Assembly (NCBI GenBank): GCA_050943335.1
Contig: JBMNOZ010000006.1
Span: forward strand, 1-64,000
Source of the DNA: JBMNOZ01 sp050943335
Lineage (GTDB): Bacteria > Bacillota > Desulfitobacteriia > Desulfitobacteriales > Syntrophobotulaceae
Direction: 5' to 3'
DNA: 64,000 bases
Part shown: in pieces, positions 9,316-17,933 of the stretch
Numbering within the stretch: position 1 is the first letter of the stretch
Layout: every line of letters begins with the position of its first letter
Program-made: the position numbers and the translations under genes
The notes under the pieces: generated by a model
The model's input: the letters and a program-made list of their open reading frames with translations, nothing else
Told to the model about the DNA's origin: nothing
Databases searched by the model: none

Positions 9316-9333
9316 ATGCTTTCTCCCCTAGTT

Positions 9334-10209
9334 TTAACTTAAATGCTTTTTTAACTCCTGCCAAACCTCATCCTCATAGTCAGTTCCCTGCTGGTTTCTT
9401 TTTTGTCGACCTAGCTCTAAAGCTATTCTGCCCAGACCTTTATAAATTTCTAAATATTTGGTCGGGATCTCTTGTAAGTGGCGGGCAACAACCTCCACAT
9501 CCCCCCGAGCGATCGGTCCAGTAAGGGCCTCCGCTAGCCCAACCGAAAGAATATTACGATACGCTCCGTCCATAAGCGGAAGTAAGGAGCGCAAAGCATC
9601 TTCTTTTTCCATCCCGGCTTCCCGCAAAAGATCAACTGATAAAGCGGTTAAAGAAACCAGGTAGTTGGAGGCCACCACTGCTCCAGCATGATAAAGTGAT
9701 TTCTGGGTAGGATCTATTTCATGGGGAATTCCCTTTAACAATTTAACCAGTTTTTCGGCTAATTCAACACTGACCTGGTTGTTTCCTTCTATACCAAAAT
9801 GAACTCCGGCCATGGAATTGATCGCCCTATCTATAGAAGCAAAAGCCTGGAGAGGGTGAATTGAGAGATAGCCGACTTCCAAAGCTTTACCATGCTCCAT
9901 AATTGAGGACGGTAATGAACCGGAACAATGAATCCAAAACTGTTCGGACTTTCTAGAAGAGCATTCTGACAATTTTTTACTAACCTTGGCAATTACATCA
10001 TCTTGAGTTGTTATAAAAACTAGTTCCGCCTTCCCGGATATCTCCTCCAAAGTCAAGAACTCTCGAGGGAGGTAGCGGCAAAATCTTTGATAGGATTTTT
10101 GGCTCCGAGTATTGACACCGATACAGTTTAAACCGGCCTTTTCCAAGAGAACAGCCAGAGCCGTACCAACCACTCCCGTGCCTATAATAGCAAATTTAGT
10201 AAGTTTCAT
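9334..10209 (-). CDS. Rossmann-like and DUF2520 domain protein
   Basis: An NAD(P)-binding Rossmann fold begins at the N terminus (IIGTGVVGTALA), and a helical C-terminal DUF2520 region follows from about residue 130. The ATG at 10209 (MKLTKF) has GAGAGGTG 8 nt upstream and gives 291 aa; an upstream extension of 15 residues is unsupported. The fold resembles 6-phosphogluconate and ketopantoate reductases. Its place just before panC makes a role as a pantoate-pathway reductase plausible, but this is inference; the substrate is not established by the sequence. Confidence 0.85.
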   Translation of the reverse strand: MKLTKFAIIGTGVVGTALAVLLEKAGLNCIGVNTRSQKSYQRFCRYLPREFLTLEEISGKAELVFITTQDDVIAKVSKKLSECSSRKSEQFWIHCSGSLPSSIMEHGKALEVGYLSIHPLQAFASIDRAINSMAGVHFGIEGNNQVSVELAEKLVKLLKGIPHEIDPTQKSLYHAGAVVASNYLVSLTALSVDLLREAGMEKEDALRSLLPLMDGAYRNILSVGLAEALTGPIARGDVEVVARHLQEIPTKYLEIYKGLGRIALELGRQKRNQQGTDYEDEVWQELKKHLS

Positions 10210-10299
10210 TAAAAATACACCTCTCGACAGGGAAGGTGTTCGGATTGCAAACAATGATATCGCCGGCCTTCACCGTCCCAGTATTTCATATATCCAAGC

Positions 10300-10325
10300 G
10301 GTTTAATACATGACCCGGTTTAATA
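10300..10325. repeat. Two direct GGTTTAATA repeats upstream of the DUF2520-panCD genes
   Basis: GGTTTAATA occurs at 10300-10308 and 10317-10325, 17 bp apart, in the 209-bp space before the DUF2520 gene. The spacing is about 1.6 helical turns. It could be a regulator site for the pan/nad genes, but no dyad symmetry was seen and no promoter could be assigned with confidence. Confidence 0.35.
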
Positions 10326-10418
10326 AATTAGTTTATTTAAAAACTTTAAGCTACGGTATAATTCCTCTAAAAGATATTATCCGCAAACTATAAGGCTATT
10401 ATAATCCATAATTAAATC

Positions 10419-10889
10419 TTAAGGAAGAATTATTTTAATTTTTCCCTCTCCCTTCACATTTTTAGCTTTTTTCCCCGAAGGTAAAACAAAATCGGGAGCA
10501 ATTTCCCGAAGCGGAGCCAGAACAAACTCGCGAACTTCTAAATAAGGATGGGGAAGATTTAAGGTTTCAGATTTGAGCTGTAAATCCCCATACGTCAAGA
10601 TATCAATATCGATAGTTCGGGGACCCCAACGTTTTTCTCTCACCCGACCCAGCTTTTGTTCTATTTCCTGGCATCTTTTTAATAATTCTAAGGGGGAGAG
10701 AGTAGTTTCTATTTCTAAAACCATATTCAAGAAAGAATCCTGCTCCACTCCACCCCAAGGCTCTGTTTCATAGAAGCTAGAGATTTTTTTCACTATCAGC
10801 CCTTCGGTTTTGCTCAGCAAAGCTATGGCTTGCTCTAGATTATTCTTTTTATCTCCTCTATTGCTTCCTAAACCCAGAAAAACTATCAT
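10419..10889 (-). CDS. folK: 2-amino-4-hydroxy-6-hydroxymethyldihydropteridine diphosphokinase
   Basis: Transfers pyrophosphate from ATP to the pterin alcohol before dihydropteroate synthesis. The 156-aa protein has GLGSNRGD at the N terminus and the RWGPRTIDIDIL signature with its catalytic basic and acidic residues. It is the last gene of folP-folB-folK, 11 bp after folB. Confidence 0.97.
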   Translation of the reverse strand: MIVFLGLGSNRGDKKNNLEQAIALLSKTEGLIVKKISSFYETEPWGGVEQDSFLNMVLEIETTLSPLELLKRCQEIEQKLGRVREKRWGPRTIDIDILTYGDLQLKSETLNLPHPYLEVREFVLAPLREIAPDFVLPSGKKAKNVKGEGKIKIILP

Positions 10890-10900
10890 TTTTTCTTCAT

Positions 10901-11263
10901 TTACCTTTCCAAAATTACTTCTGCCGAAACATTACCATAAACTCCCGGGATAGGAGCCTGAGGTTTATAAACTTCTACCCTGACCTTAGAGCATGAAAAT
11001 TGGCTTAATAGTAGAGTAGCTATCCTCTCCGCTAAGGTCTCAATTAATTGATAACGCTCCTGGAGCACACAGTTTTTAACAACCTCAAAAACTTCAGCAT
11101 AATTAAGAGTTTCATCTATGTGATCTGAATTATAAAGACCTTCGGAGGGGTAAAGATCAACATCCACTAAAAACCTCTGCCCCAAGTCCTGTTCTTCTTT
11201 CAAAACCCCGTGGTAAGCATAGAACTCTAATTGGCGGAGATGAATAATTCTGGTGATTTTCAC
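10901..11263 (-). CDS. folB: Dihydroneopterin aldolase
   Basis: Cleaves dihydroneopterin to 6-hydroxymethyldihydropterin and glycolaldehyde. At 120 aa it has the family length and the signature YAYHGVLKEEQDLGQRF, with the conserved glutamate of the pterin pocket. The start is GTG with GGAGG upstream. It sits between folP and folK as in B. subtilis. Confidence 0.96.
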   Translation of the reverse strand: MKITRIIHLRQLEFYAYHGVLKEEQDLGQRFLVDVDLYPSEGLYNSDHIDETLNYAEVFEVVKNCVLQERYQLIETLAERIATLLLSQFSCSKVRVEVYKPQAPIPGVYGNVSAEVILER

Positions 11264-11309
11264 TTTTATTTTTCCTCCCTTTCCGGCCCTTTAGCCCGAG
11301 GAGATTTGT

Positions 11310-12140
11310 TTAGCCCAAAATATGATTTACCATCCGAGCGGCTTTTTTATTAGCACCCACATCGTGCACTCGAAGAATGTCAACCCCGGCGGCTATTCCC
11401 AAAGTATTAATAGCAATGGTCGGCTCCAGACGCTCTTCTACCGGAAGATTTAAGGTTTTTCCAATTAAGGATTTGCGTGAGGCTCCCAAAAGGACGGGAA
11501 AACCGAGGCTTTTTAATTCTCCCAGTCTTCTTATAACTTCAATATTTTGCGCCACGGTTTTACCAAAGCCGATCCCTGGATCAACAATAATCTGGTTTTC
11601 CTGTATTCCGCTGGCAAGCGCTATTTCAATGCTCCTTGCCAAGAAGTCAATAATCTCAGCCATTAAATCTCGGTAAACGGTGTGATCGCTATTGTGCATA
11701 ATCACTACTGCAGCTTGATAAGAACCTATTACTTTTGCCATTTGAGGGTCCCCCTGCAGCCCCCAAATATCATTGATGAGCGACGCCCCAAGCTTTAAGG
11801 CCTTCTCCGCCACTACTGCCTTTTGGGTATCAATCGAAACCGGGATGGGAAATCCGGGCAGTAGTTGTTTAAGAAGCGGTTCTAGTCGGGCCCATTCCTC
11901 CTCAGCTTCTATTTTCCGGTAACCCGGGCGAGTGGATTCGGCGCCGATATCCAAAATATCCGCCCCTTCTCGAAAGAGTTTTTCCGCCTGCTGAAAAGCT
12001 TTCTCAGGATTAAAATATTTACCACCGTCGGAAAAAGAGTCGGGGGTGCAGTTTAAAATACCCATCAACAGTGTGTTTTTCCCTATTTCCAGCTCTGTTC
12101 CTTTTAAGTTTATAGTTTTACTATTTCTAAGTTTTTCCAT
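11310..12140 (-). CDS. folP: Dihydropteroate synthase
   Basis: Condenses p-aminobenzoate with hydroxymethyldihydropterin pyrophosphate; the sulfonamide target. The 276-aa TIM barrel shows GILNCTPDSFSDGG, DIGAESTRPG and the VSIDTQK strand. AGGAGAGGGG precedes the ATG. The gene is 22 bp after fhs, so folate synthesis is transcribed with a C1-folate enzyme. Confidence 0.97.
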   Translation of the reverse strand: MEKLRNSKTINLKGTELEIGKNTLLMGILNCTPDSFSDGGKYFNPEKAFQQAEKLFREGADILDIGAESTRPGYRKIEAEEEWARLEPLLKQLLPGFPIPVSIDTQKAVVAEKALKLGASLINDIWGLQGDPQMAKVIGSYQAAVVIMHNSDHTVYRDLMAEIIDFLARSIEIALASGIQENQIIVDPGIGFGKTVAQNIEVIRRLGELKSLGFPVLLGASRKSLIGKTLNLPVEERLEPTIAINTLGIAAGVDILRVHDVGANKKAARMVNHILG

Positions 12141-12162
12141 CCTTGAAATTCCCCTCTCCTAA

Positions 12163-13833
12163 CTAGAAGAGTCCGCTGATCATGCCCTGAGCATCAATAT
12201 CCATATTAAGGGCCGCCGGATATTTAGGTAAACCGGGCATAGTCATAATGTCGCCAGTAATAGCCACAACAAAACCCGCTCCGGCAGCTAAACGGAGTTC
12301 CCGCACAGTTAAAAGGAAATTAGTAGGACGACCCAGCTTTAAAGGGTCATCGGAGAGTGAATACTGTGTTTTAGCGATACAAACAGGTAATTGACCATAT
12401 CCCAGCTCCTCATATTTTAAAAGGCTTGCTTCGGCTTCTTTAGTAAAAACCACCTCACCGGCCCCATAGATTTCCGTGCCTATTTTTTCTATTTTCTTGC
12501 GAAGCGGTTCATCTAACTCGTAAAGAACTTGGAAATGAGATTGAGCAATCTCCAAGGTCTCTAAAACCGTTTGGGCTAGTTCCAAGCCCCCTTTCCCTCC
12601 CTGGCTATAGACTTTGGAACTGACAGCCTTAACACCTAAATCTAAACATCTTTGGGAAATAAGATCCAGCTCCGCTTTAGTATCGGTTGGAAACCGGTTA
12701 ATCGCTACTACCGCTGGTACTCCGAATTTTTTTATGTTCTCAATATGCTTTTCTAAATTTTTAAGCCCCTGGCTTAAAGAGGAGAGATCTTCCACTTCCA
12801 ACTGTTCTCGGGCCAAACCTCCGTTGTACTTTAAGGCTTTAACGGTTACTACAATAACACTTAAGGCCGGTTTAAATTGTCCATAACGGCATTTGAGATT
12901 AAAAAATTTTTCGGCGCCTAAATCTGCTCCGAACCCGGCTTCCGTGATAACATAATCAGCAAGTTTAAGCGCCCACCGGGTTGCAATTATACTGTTGCAA
13001 CCATGAGCGATATTCGCGAAAGGGCCCCCGTGAATAAATACCGGGGTGTTCTCCAAAGTCTGGACCAAGTTGGGCTTAATAGCGTCTTTCAGAAGCAGAG
13101 CCATAGCTCCTTGGGCTTTTAAATCTCCGGCTGTCACTGGTTGTCCTTCATAGGTAAATGCCACTACTATTCTCGCCAACCGCTGTTTTAAATCCATTAA
13201 ATTATCTGCCAAGCATAGGATGGCCATAATTTCTGAAACCACGGTTATATCAAACCCGTCTTGGCGCGGAATACCGTCGCTTTTAGTTCCCAGTCCAATG
13301 ACAATGTTTCGGAGGGAACGGTCATTCATATCCATAACCCGCCGAAAAACAATTTGCCTAGGGTCGATATTTAAAGGGTTCCCTTGATGTATGGAATTAT
13401 CAATCATCGCCGCCAGTAAGTTATGGGCGGCTGTTACGGCGTGAAAGTCTCCTGTGAAATGAAGGTTTATATCTTCCATAGGAACTGCTTGCGCATAACC
13501 GCCTCCAGTCGCGCCCCCTTTTAAACCAAAACAAGGCCCGAGAGAGGGCTCCCGAAGGGCGACAATTGACTTTTTCCCCAGTTTAGCAAGGGCTTGTCCT
13601 AAACCCAATGTTGTGGTGGTTTTACCCTCACCTGCTGGAGTAGGGTTTATGGCTGTTACTAAAATAAGATGACCGTCGGGGTTTTCTTTAATCTTTTCCC
13701 AAACTGTCCAATTAACCTTTGCTTTGTATTTTCCGTAATATTCAAGATCCTCTTCCTCAAGCCCAATCTGAGCAGCAACTTCGGCAATGGGTTTTAGAAC
13801 CGATTTTTGGGCAATTTGAATATCTGATTCCAA
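12163..13833 (-). CDS. fhs: Formate-tetrahydrofolate ligase
   Basis: ATP-dependent formation of 10-formyl-THF from formate, a methyl-branch step of the Wood-Ljungdahl pathway and a source of C1 units. The 556-aa protein has the P-loop TPAGEGKTTTT and the glycine-rich KGGATGGGYAQ segment. The start is TTG. It heads fhs-folP-folB-folK. Its presence supports an anaerobe, though fhs alone does not prove acetogenesis. Confidence 0.97.
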   Translation of the reverse strand: MESDIQIAQKSVLKPIAEVAAQIGLEEEDLEYYGKYKAKVNWTVWEKIKENPDGHLILVTAINPTPAGEGKTTTTLGLGQALAKLGKKSIVALREPSLGPCFGLKGGATGGGYAQAVPMEDINLHFTGDFHAVTAAHNLLAAMIDNSIHQGNPLNIDPRQIVFRRVMDMNDRSLRNIVIGLGTKSDGIPRQDGFDITVVSEIMAILCLADNLMDLKQRLARIVVAFTYEGQPVTAGDLKAQGAMALLLKDAIKPNLVQTLENTPVFIHGGPFANIAHGCNSIIATRWALKLADYVITEAGFGADLGAEKFFNLKCRYGQFKPALSVIVVTVKALKYNGGLAREQLEVEDLSSLSQGLKNLEKHIENIKKFGVPAVVAINRFPTDTKAELDLISQRCLDLGVKAVSSKVYSQGGKGGLELAQTVLETLEIAQSHFQVLYELDEPLRKKIEKIGTEIYGAGEVVFTKEAEASLLKYEELGYGQLPVCIAKTQYSLSDDPLKLGRPTNFLLTVRELRLAAGAGFVVAITGDIMTMPGLPKYPAALNMDIDAQGMISGLF

Positions 13834-13873
13834 TCCGTTCCAACTCCTTCAATTTATAAGATAAGGCCTGTGC

Positions 13874-14575
13874 TCAGTCGGAAATCTTTTGAGCGTAATT
13901 ATAAGTATAGCCTCCTTTATAGGCTGGGATTTTGACTATCTCTCTCGTGATTTCAACCTGCATTCCGAGTTGTCTAAGTTCCGAAGCTTCCAGCTTTGTA
14001 AGGTAATCTACTAGGGTGTCCTGTTCACCAATGGCCAATATCTCATAAGTAGTTCCTCCTATTTTACCGATCGGAGCCATGTTAATCAAGATGGTCGAAC
14101 TTCCGCTCATCACAACCGAGCTGTTGGCAACAATTCTTTGACCATTGACGCTGATCGCCTCGGCACCGGCAAATCGTAAAGTATTGATTATTTTTCTTAA
14201 ATCATCGGTGTCAATAACAAAAAGAGTTTGGACATTAGGCCCACTATCCTGAATCACCATTTTTACGCCAGGTCCTTGAACAGCTAAGGTTCCGTCAGAT
14301 ATTTTAAGTTCTTCTAATTTGGCAACTAAAAAGGGATTGTTAATTTTGTCGTCCGTATATCTTTTAAGCTCATTATTAATTCTTTCCTGTTCTAACAGTA
14401 ATTGTTTATTTTTCTCTTGGAGAGAGTCCATCACCGATTGGATTTGGGAAACTCTCTCCCGGCGAATTTTTTCTGCCGCGTCAACTTCTTTTTGGGCCTG
14501 AAATTGTAAAGAAATAAGAAAACCAATGGCGATGGCCGCTATAGTCGAAACTGTAACGATATGTTTATTTAGCAA
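13874..14575 (-). CDS. DUF881 family membrane-anchored protein (copy 1)
   Basis: A 233-aa protein with one N-terminal membrane helix (about residues 8-26), a coiled coil to about residue 75, and a C-terminal DUF881 domain containing GAEAISVNGQRI. The family includes YlxW/YlxX near cell-division loci; its biochemical role is unknown. The start is TTG with GGAGGAAT upstream, 3 bp after the stop of the paralogous copy, so the two are coupled. Confidence 0.9.
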   Translation of the reverse strand: MLNKHIVTVSTIAAIAIGFLISLQFQAQKEVDAAEKIRRERVSQIQSVMDSLQEKNKQLLLEQERINNELKRYTDDKINNPFLVAKLEELKISDGTLAVQGPGVKMVIQDSGPNVQTLFVIDTDDLRKIINTLRFAGAEAISVNGQRIVANSSVVMSGSSTILINMAPIGKIGGTTYEILAIGEQDTLVDYLTKLEASELRQLGMQVEITREIVKIPAYKGGYTYNYAQKISD

Positions 14576-14578
14576 GTC

Positions 14579-15286
14579 TTATTCCTCCTTTAGCGGTTCA
14601 CAGTACTCGTAAGAAAAAGCCTTGCCTGCTGGAACAGAGAGGGGCTCACTAGGCACAACTAACTTGCGGGTTATCCCGTACCGTTCTTGGTACTCTCCTA
14701 GCTTATCCCAAAAGTAGAATTGGAGGGCTGACTTTAAGCTTTCCTGATTTCCAAGAGCGACAATGTTATAAGGCGGCTTCTGCCTGGTTCCATTTATGAG
14801 GATAAATGCCCCGCTACAAAAAATCTCCGTATGGGCGGTAAGCCTTTGGTTATTGATGGCGATCGCTTCCGCTCCTCCGTTCCAAAGAACATTGACCAGC
14901 GTTCTCAGATACTCCTCGTGAATAACATAATTCCCGAACTCCCCGACCCGCTCTTCTTTAGAGTCATCAAGAATTATCATAATTCCCGTTCCACTCAAAG
15001 GGACTAATCCGGCGTTAATCCTGGCTTCTTCCAACTGCTGGGAAGCGAGAGTAGCAGCACTTTCCGCAGCATGTATTTTTTCTAGTTCAGCCCGAAGGCT
15101 TTCGTTTTCTTTGATCAGTTGCTCATTTTCCAATTGTAATTGGAGTAAACCGGGCAGGCTTGCTTCTTGGCGTAAATCATCGGCTTTGTTAGAATAATAA
15201 CCTTTAACAAGAATGGTGGAAAAAAAACCTATTGCCAACAAACTTAGGGTAATAAGACCTATCGCAACTTTGTTTTTAACCGGCAC
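14579..15286 (-). CDS. DUF881 family membrane-anchored protein (copy 2)
   Basis: A 235-aa paralogue with the same layout: an N-terminal membrane helix (about residues 9-30), a coiled coil (about 40-80) and a DUF881 domain with GAEAIAINNQRLT. The start is GTG after AGAGGTGAG. It is divergent from copy 1 outside the GAEAI motif, so the duplication is old. The pair lies between ndk and fhs, away from the ftsZ-type context of the family. Confidence 0.9.
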   Translation of the reverse strand: MPVKNKVAIGLITLSLLAIGFFSTILVKGYYSNKADDLRQEASLPGLLQLQLENEQLIKENESLRAELEKIHAAESAATLASQQLEEARINAGLVPLSGTGIMIILDDSKEERVGEFGNYVIHEEYLRTLVNVLWNGGAEAIAINNQRLTAHTEIFCSGAFILINGTRQKPPYNIVALGNQESLKSALQFYFWDKLGEYQERYGITRKLVVPSEPLSVPAGKAFSYEYCEPLKEE

Positions 15287-15304
15287 CTTGTCTCACCTCT
15301 GATA

Positions 15305-15333
15305 TCTAAAAAAGCACCCTCTGCGGGTGCTTT
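15305..15333 (-). terminator. Rho-independent terminator of ndk
   Basis: On the minus strand AAAGCACCC/GGGTGCTTT forms a 9-bp stem followed by a run of T residues, 6 bp after the ndk stop. It separates ftsH-ndk from the DUF881 genes. Confidence 0.85.
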
Positions 15334-15338
15334 AGTAA

Positions 15339-15788
15339 TTATTCACTCAACCATTCTTCCCCGGATTTTTTATATGACATAATTTCATTTTCCCGGAAGT
15401 ATAATTTTATTTCTCTTTCTGCATTTTCTACTGAATCTGAACCATGAATAATATTTCTGCTAATATCCAGAGCAAAGCTCCCCCTGATAGATGCGGGTTC
15501 GGCATTGGCAGGATTTGTGGCTCCCATCATTGATCGGGCCAAGGATACAATGTTTTTCCCTTCCCAAACCATGGCTATTACCGGAGAGCTGGTAAGAAAA
15601 TTTACAGTTGGCTCGAAAAAGTCTTTTCCTCGGTGTTCTTTGTAATGTTCGACTGCCAACTCTCTCGTCACCCGAAGCATTTTAATTCCTACTAGTTTAA
15701 AACCCTTTTTTTCAAACCTGGTTATTATTTCCCCAACTAATCCACGTTGAACAGCATCCGGCTTAAGCATTAGAAAAGTTCTTTCCAT
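15339..15788 (-). CDS. ndk: Nucleoside diphosphate kinase
   Basis: Balances (d)NTP pools by phosphate transfer through a histidine, seen in RNIIHGSDS. The 149-aa protein is complete, with the N-terminal FLMLKPDAVQRGL strand. It lies 17 bp after ftsH, so it is probably co-transcribed, and it is closed by its own terminator. Confidence 0.97.
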   Translation of the reverse strand: MERTFLMLKPDAVQRGLVGEIITRFEKKGFKLVGIKMLRVTRELAVEHYKEHRGKDFFEPTVNFLTSSPVIAMVWEGKNIVSLARSMMGATNPANAEPASIRGSFALDISRNIIHGSDSVENAEREIKLYFRENEIMSYKKSGEEWLSE

Positions 15789-15805
15789 CGTTCCTCTCCA
15801 CTATT

Positions 15806-17836
15806 TTAGTCTTTCTTAGGATCGCTGTGTTCTACGTCAAATACCTTATTTGACTCCTCATGGCTCTCAAACTTGCGTCCTTCAGAAACTTTATTCCCAC
15901 CAGAGCGTATTTCAAGGTCGTGTTCTGATATTTTTAATTGCGTCTTCCCTACATCCTCTAATTCTACCGGTTTTTCAGTTGAAGTGCGGGTTTTATTCTT
16001 CATCTCTCGTAAGCGCCGGAGAGGTTCTTCGCGAGTCTTATCGAAACGGGAAACTATTTCTAAGAATCCTTCCGCTTCAATAGTTTCTTTTTCCATCAAC
16101 TCGCCGGCAATAGCATGAAGAATGTCCATCTTTTCGATAATAATATCTTGCGCTCTCTGATAGGATTCATCAATTATTCTGCGGATTTCATTATCGATGG
16201 CCTGAGCCACAGACTCACTGTAGTTGCGATCCCTGGCAATATCCCGCCCTAAAAAGACCTGTTCTTCTTTATGTCCAAAAGTCACAGGGCCCAGTTCTTC
16301 GGACATGCCCAGTTCGGTAATCATTTTTCTGACGATCCCGGTTGCTCTTTCTAAGTCATTAGAAGCGCCCGTACTGATTTCATCGAGCACTAAGGCCTCC
16401 GCCACCCGACCTCCTAGCAACATGGTTACTTGATCCAACAATTGGGACTTGGTCATATAGTTTCTATCCTCTTTAGGCAAGAGCAGAGTATAACCGCCTG
16501 CCCTCCCCCTGGGTATAATAGAAACTTTATGCAAGGGGTCTGTGTGAGGCAGATATTCGCCCAAGAGAGCATGCCCCGCTTCGTGGTAAGAAACGAGTTT
16601 CTTTTCGTAATCGCTTATTACCCGGCTCTTTTTCTCTGGTCCGGCAATAACCCGCTCAATGGAGTCTTCCAAGGCTTTCATATTTATAGTAGTTCTGTTC
16701 CGCCGAGCGGAAAGTAAAGCCGCCTCGTTGACTAAGTTAGCTAAGTCTGCCCCAGTAAAACCAGGTGTGCGGCGGGCTAAGACCTCAAGATTGACATCCG
16801 GTGCTAAAGGCTTGCCCCGAACATGAACTTTTAAGATATCTTCGCGCCCCTTGATATCCGGAACATTAACTACAACCTGACGGTCAAAACGCCCCGGGCG
16901 AAGCAAAGCAGGGTCCAAGATATCAGGTCGGTTAGTAGCGGCAATAATAATAATGCCTTCGTTACCATTAAAACCGTCCATTTCCACCAGTAGTTGGTTT
17001 AGGGTCTGTTCGCGCTCGTCATGTCCGCCCCCCAAGCCAGCGCCTCTCTGGCGACCTACAGCATCTATCTCATCGATAAAAACTATGCAGGGGGAATTCT
17101 TTTTTGCCTGTTCAAACAAATCTCTTACTCTAGAGGCACCTACCCCGACAAACATTTCCACGAAATCCGAACCGCTAATGCTAAAGAACGGAACTCCGGC
17201 TTCCCCAGAAACCGCTTTGGCTAGTAAAGTTTTACCTGTTCCCGGAGGACCGAACAATAATACCCCTTTCGGAATTTTAGCCCCTATTTCGTTAAACTTA
17301 CGCGGAGCTTTTAAGAACTCCACTATCTCTTCCAACTCTTCTTTAACTTCATCAGCTCCAGCTACATCTTTGAAGGTATATTTTCTTTCATCAGTTACAA
17401 GGCGGGCCCGGCTTTTTCCAAATTGCATAACTTTACCGCCGCCACCTTGGGTTTGCTGCATCATATAAAAGAATAAACCAAAAATTAAAAGCATCATTAT
17501 AAAAGTCGGTAAAATAGATAACCACCAGGGAGGAGTTGCAGGAGGATTAAAAGTCAGTTTGAGACTCTGTTGTTTCTCCAAATCATCCAACAATTTTTGA
17601 TCTCCTGAAGGACCTATCACTTCATAAACTTTTGCATCGGTCATTTCCACGGTATAAACGTTCATGTTGTTGTTGGGTACTACAGAAACTTTTAAGACCT
17701 TACCGGCAACAACAGCTTGTTTAAAGCTATTGTAATCCAAAGTATTAGGTGTTTCAGGGGGATTTACCAATTTAATCAAGAAAACAGCTAATAAAATAAT
17801 TAGCATGTAGATTGCTACATTTCGGAAGATTTTCAT
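15806..17836 (-). CDS. ftsH: ATP-dependent zinc metalloprotease FtsH
   Basis: Membrane-bound AAA+ protease that extracts and degrades membrane and regulatory proteins. Two N-terminal membrane helices (about 5-24 and 105-125) flank an extracytoplasmic loop. The AAA domain has Walker A GPPGTGKT and Walker B IVFIDEIDA. The protease domain has the zinc motif HEAGH. The 676-aa product has a charged C-terminal tail of about 60 residues beyond the protease domain. The gene occupies the tilS-ftsH position of B. subtilis, but hprT is absent from the 97-bp gap before it. Confidence 0.98.
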   Translation of the reverse strand: MKIFRNVAIYMLIILLAVFLIKLVNPPETPNTLDYNSFKQAVVAGKVLKVSVVPNNNMNVYTVEMTDAKVYEVIGPSGDQKLLDDLEKQQSLKLTFNPPATPPWWLSILPTFIMMLLIFGLFFYMMQQTQGGGGKVMQFGKSRARLVTDERKYTFKDVAGADEVKEELEEIVEFLKAPRKFNEIGAKIPKGVLLFGPPGTGKTLLAKAVSGEAGVPFFSISGSDFVEMFVGVGASRVRDLFEQAKKNSPCIVFIDEIDAVGRQRGAGLGGGHDEREQTLNQLLVEMDGFNGNEGIIIIAATNRPDILDPALLRPGRFDRQVVVNVPDIKGREDILKVHVRGKPLAPDVNLEVLARRTPGFTGADLANLVNEAALLSARRNRTTINMKALEDSIERVIAGPEKKSRVISDYEKKLVSYHEAGHALLGEYLPHTDPLHKVSIIPRGRAGGYTLLLPKEDRNYMTKSQLLDQVTMLLGGRVAEALVLDEISTGASNDLERATGIVRKMITELGMSEELGPVTFGHKEEQVFLGRDIARDRNYSESVAQAIDNEIRRIIDESYQRAQDIIIEKMDILHAIAGELMEKETIEAEGFLEIVSRFDKTREEPLRRLREMKNKTRTSTEKPVELEDVGKTQLKISEHDLEIRSGGNKVSEGRKFESHEESNKVFDVEHSDPKKD

Positions 17837-17933
17837 TCTGGAGATCCCTCCTCTCTTTTAAAAAAATATATTAATCCTAAAAACAACATAAAACATTATA
17901 ACATGCCAAAAATCCTTTTACAATTGGTTCAAA

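Noticed and set aside
16953..17468. A 171-codon open frame on the plus strand inside ftsH
   Set aside because: Antisense shadow of the conserved AAA domain; Ser/Pro-rich, no ribosome site.
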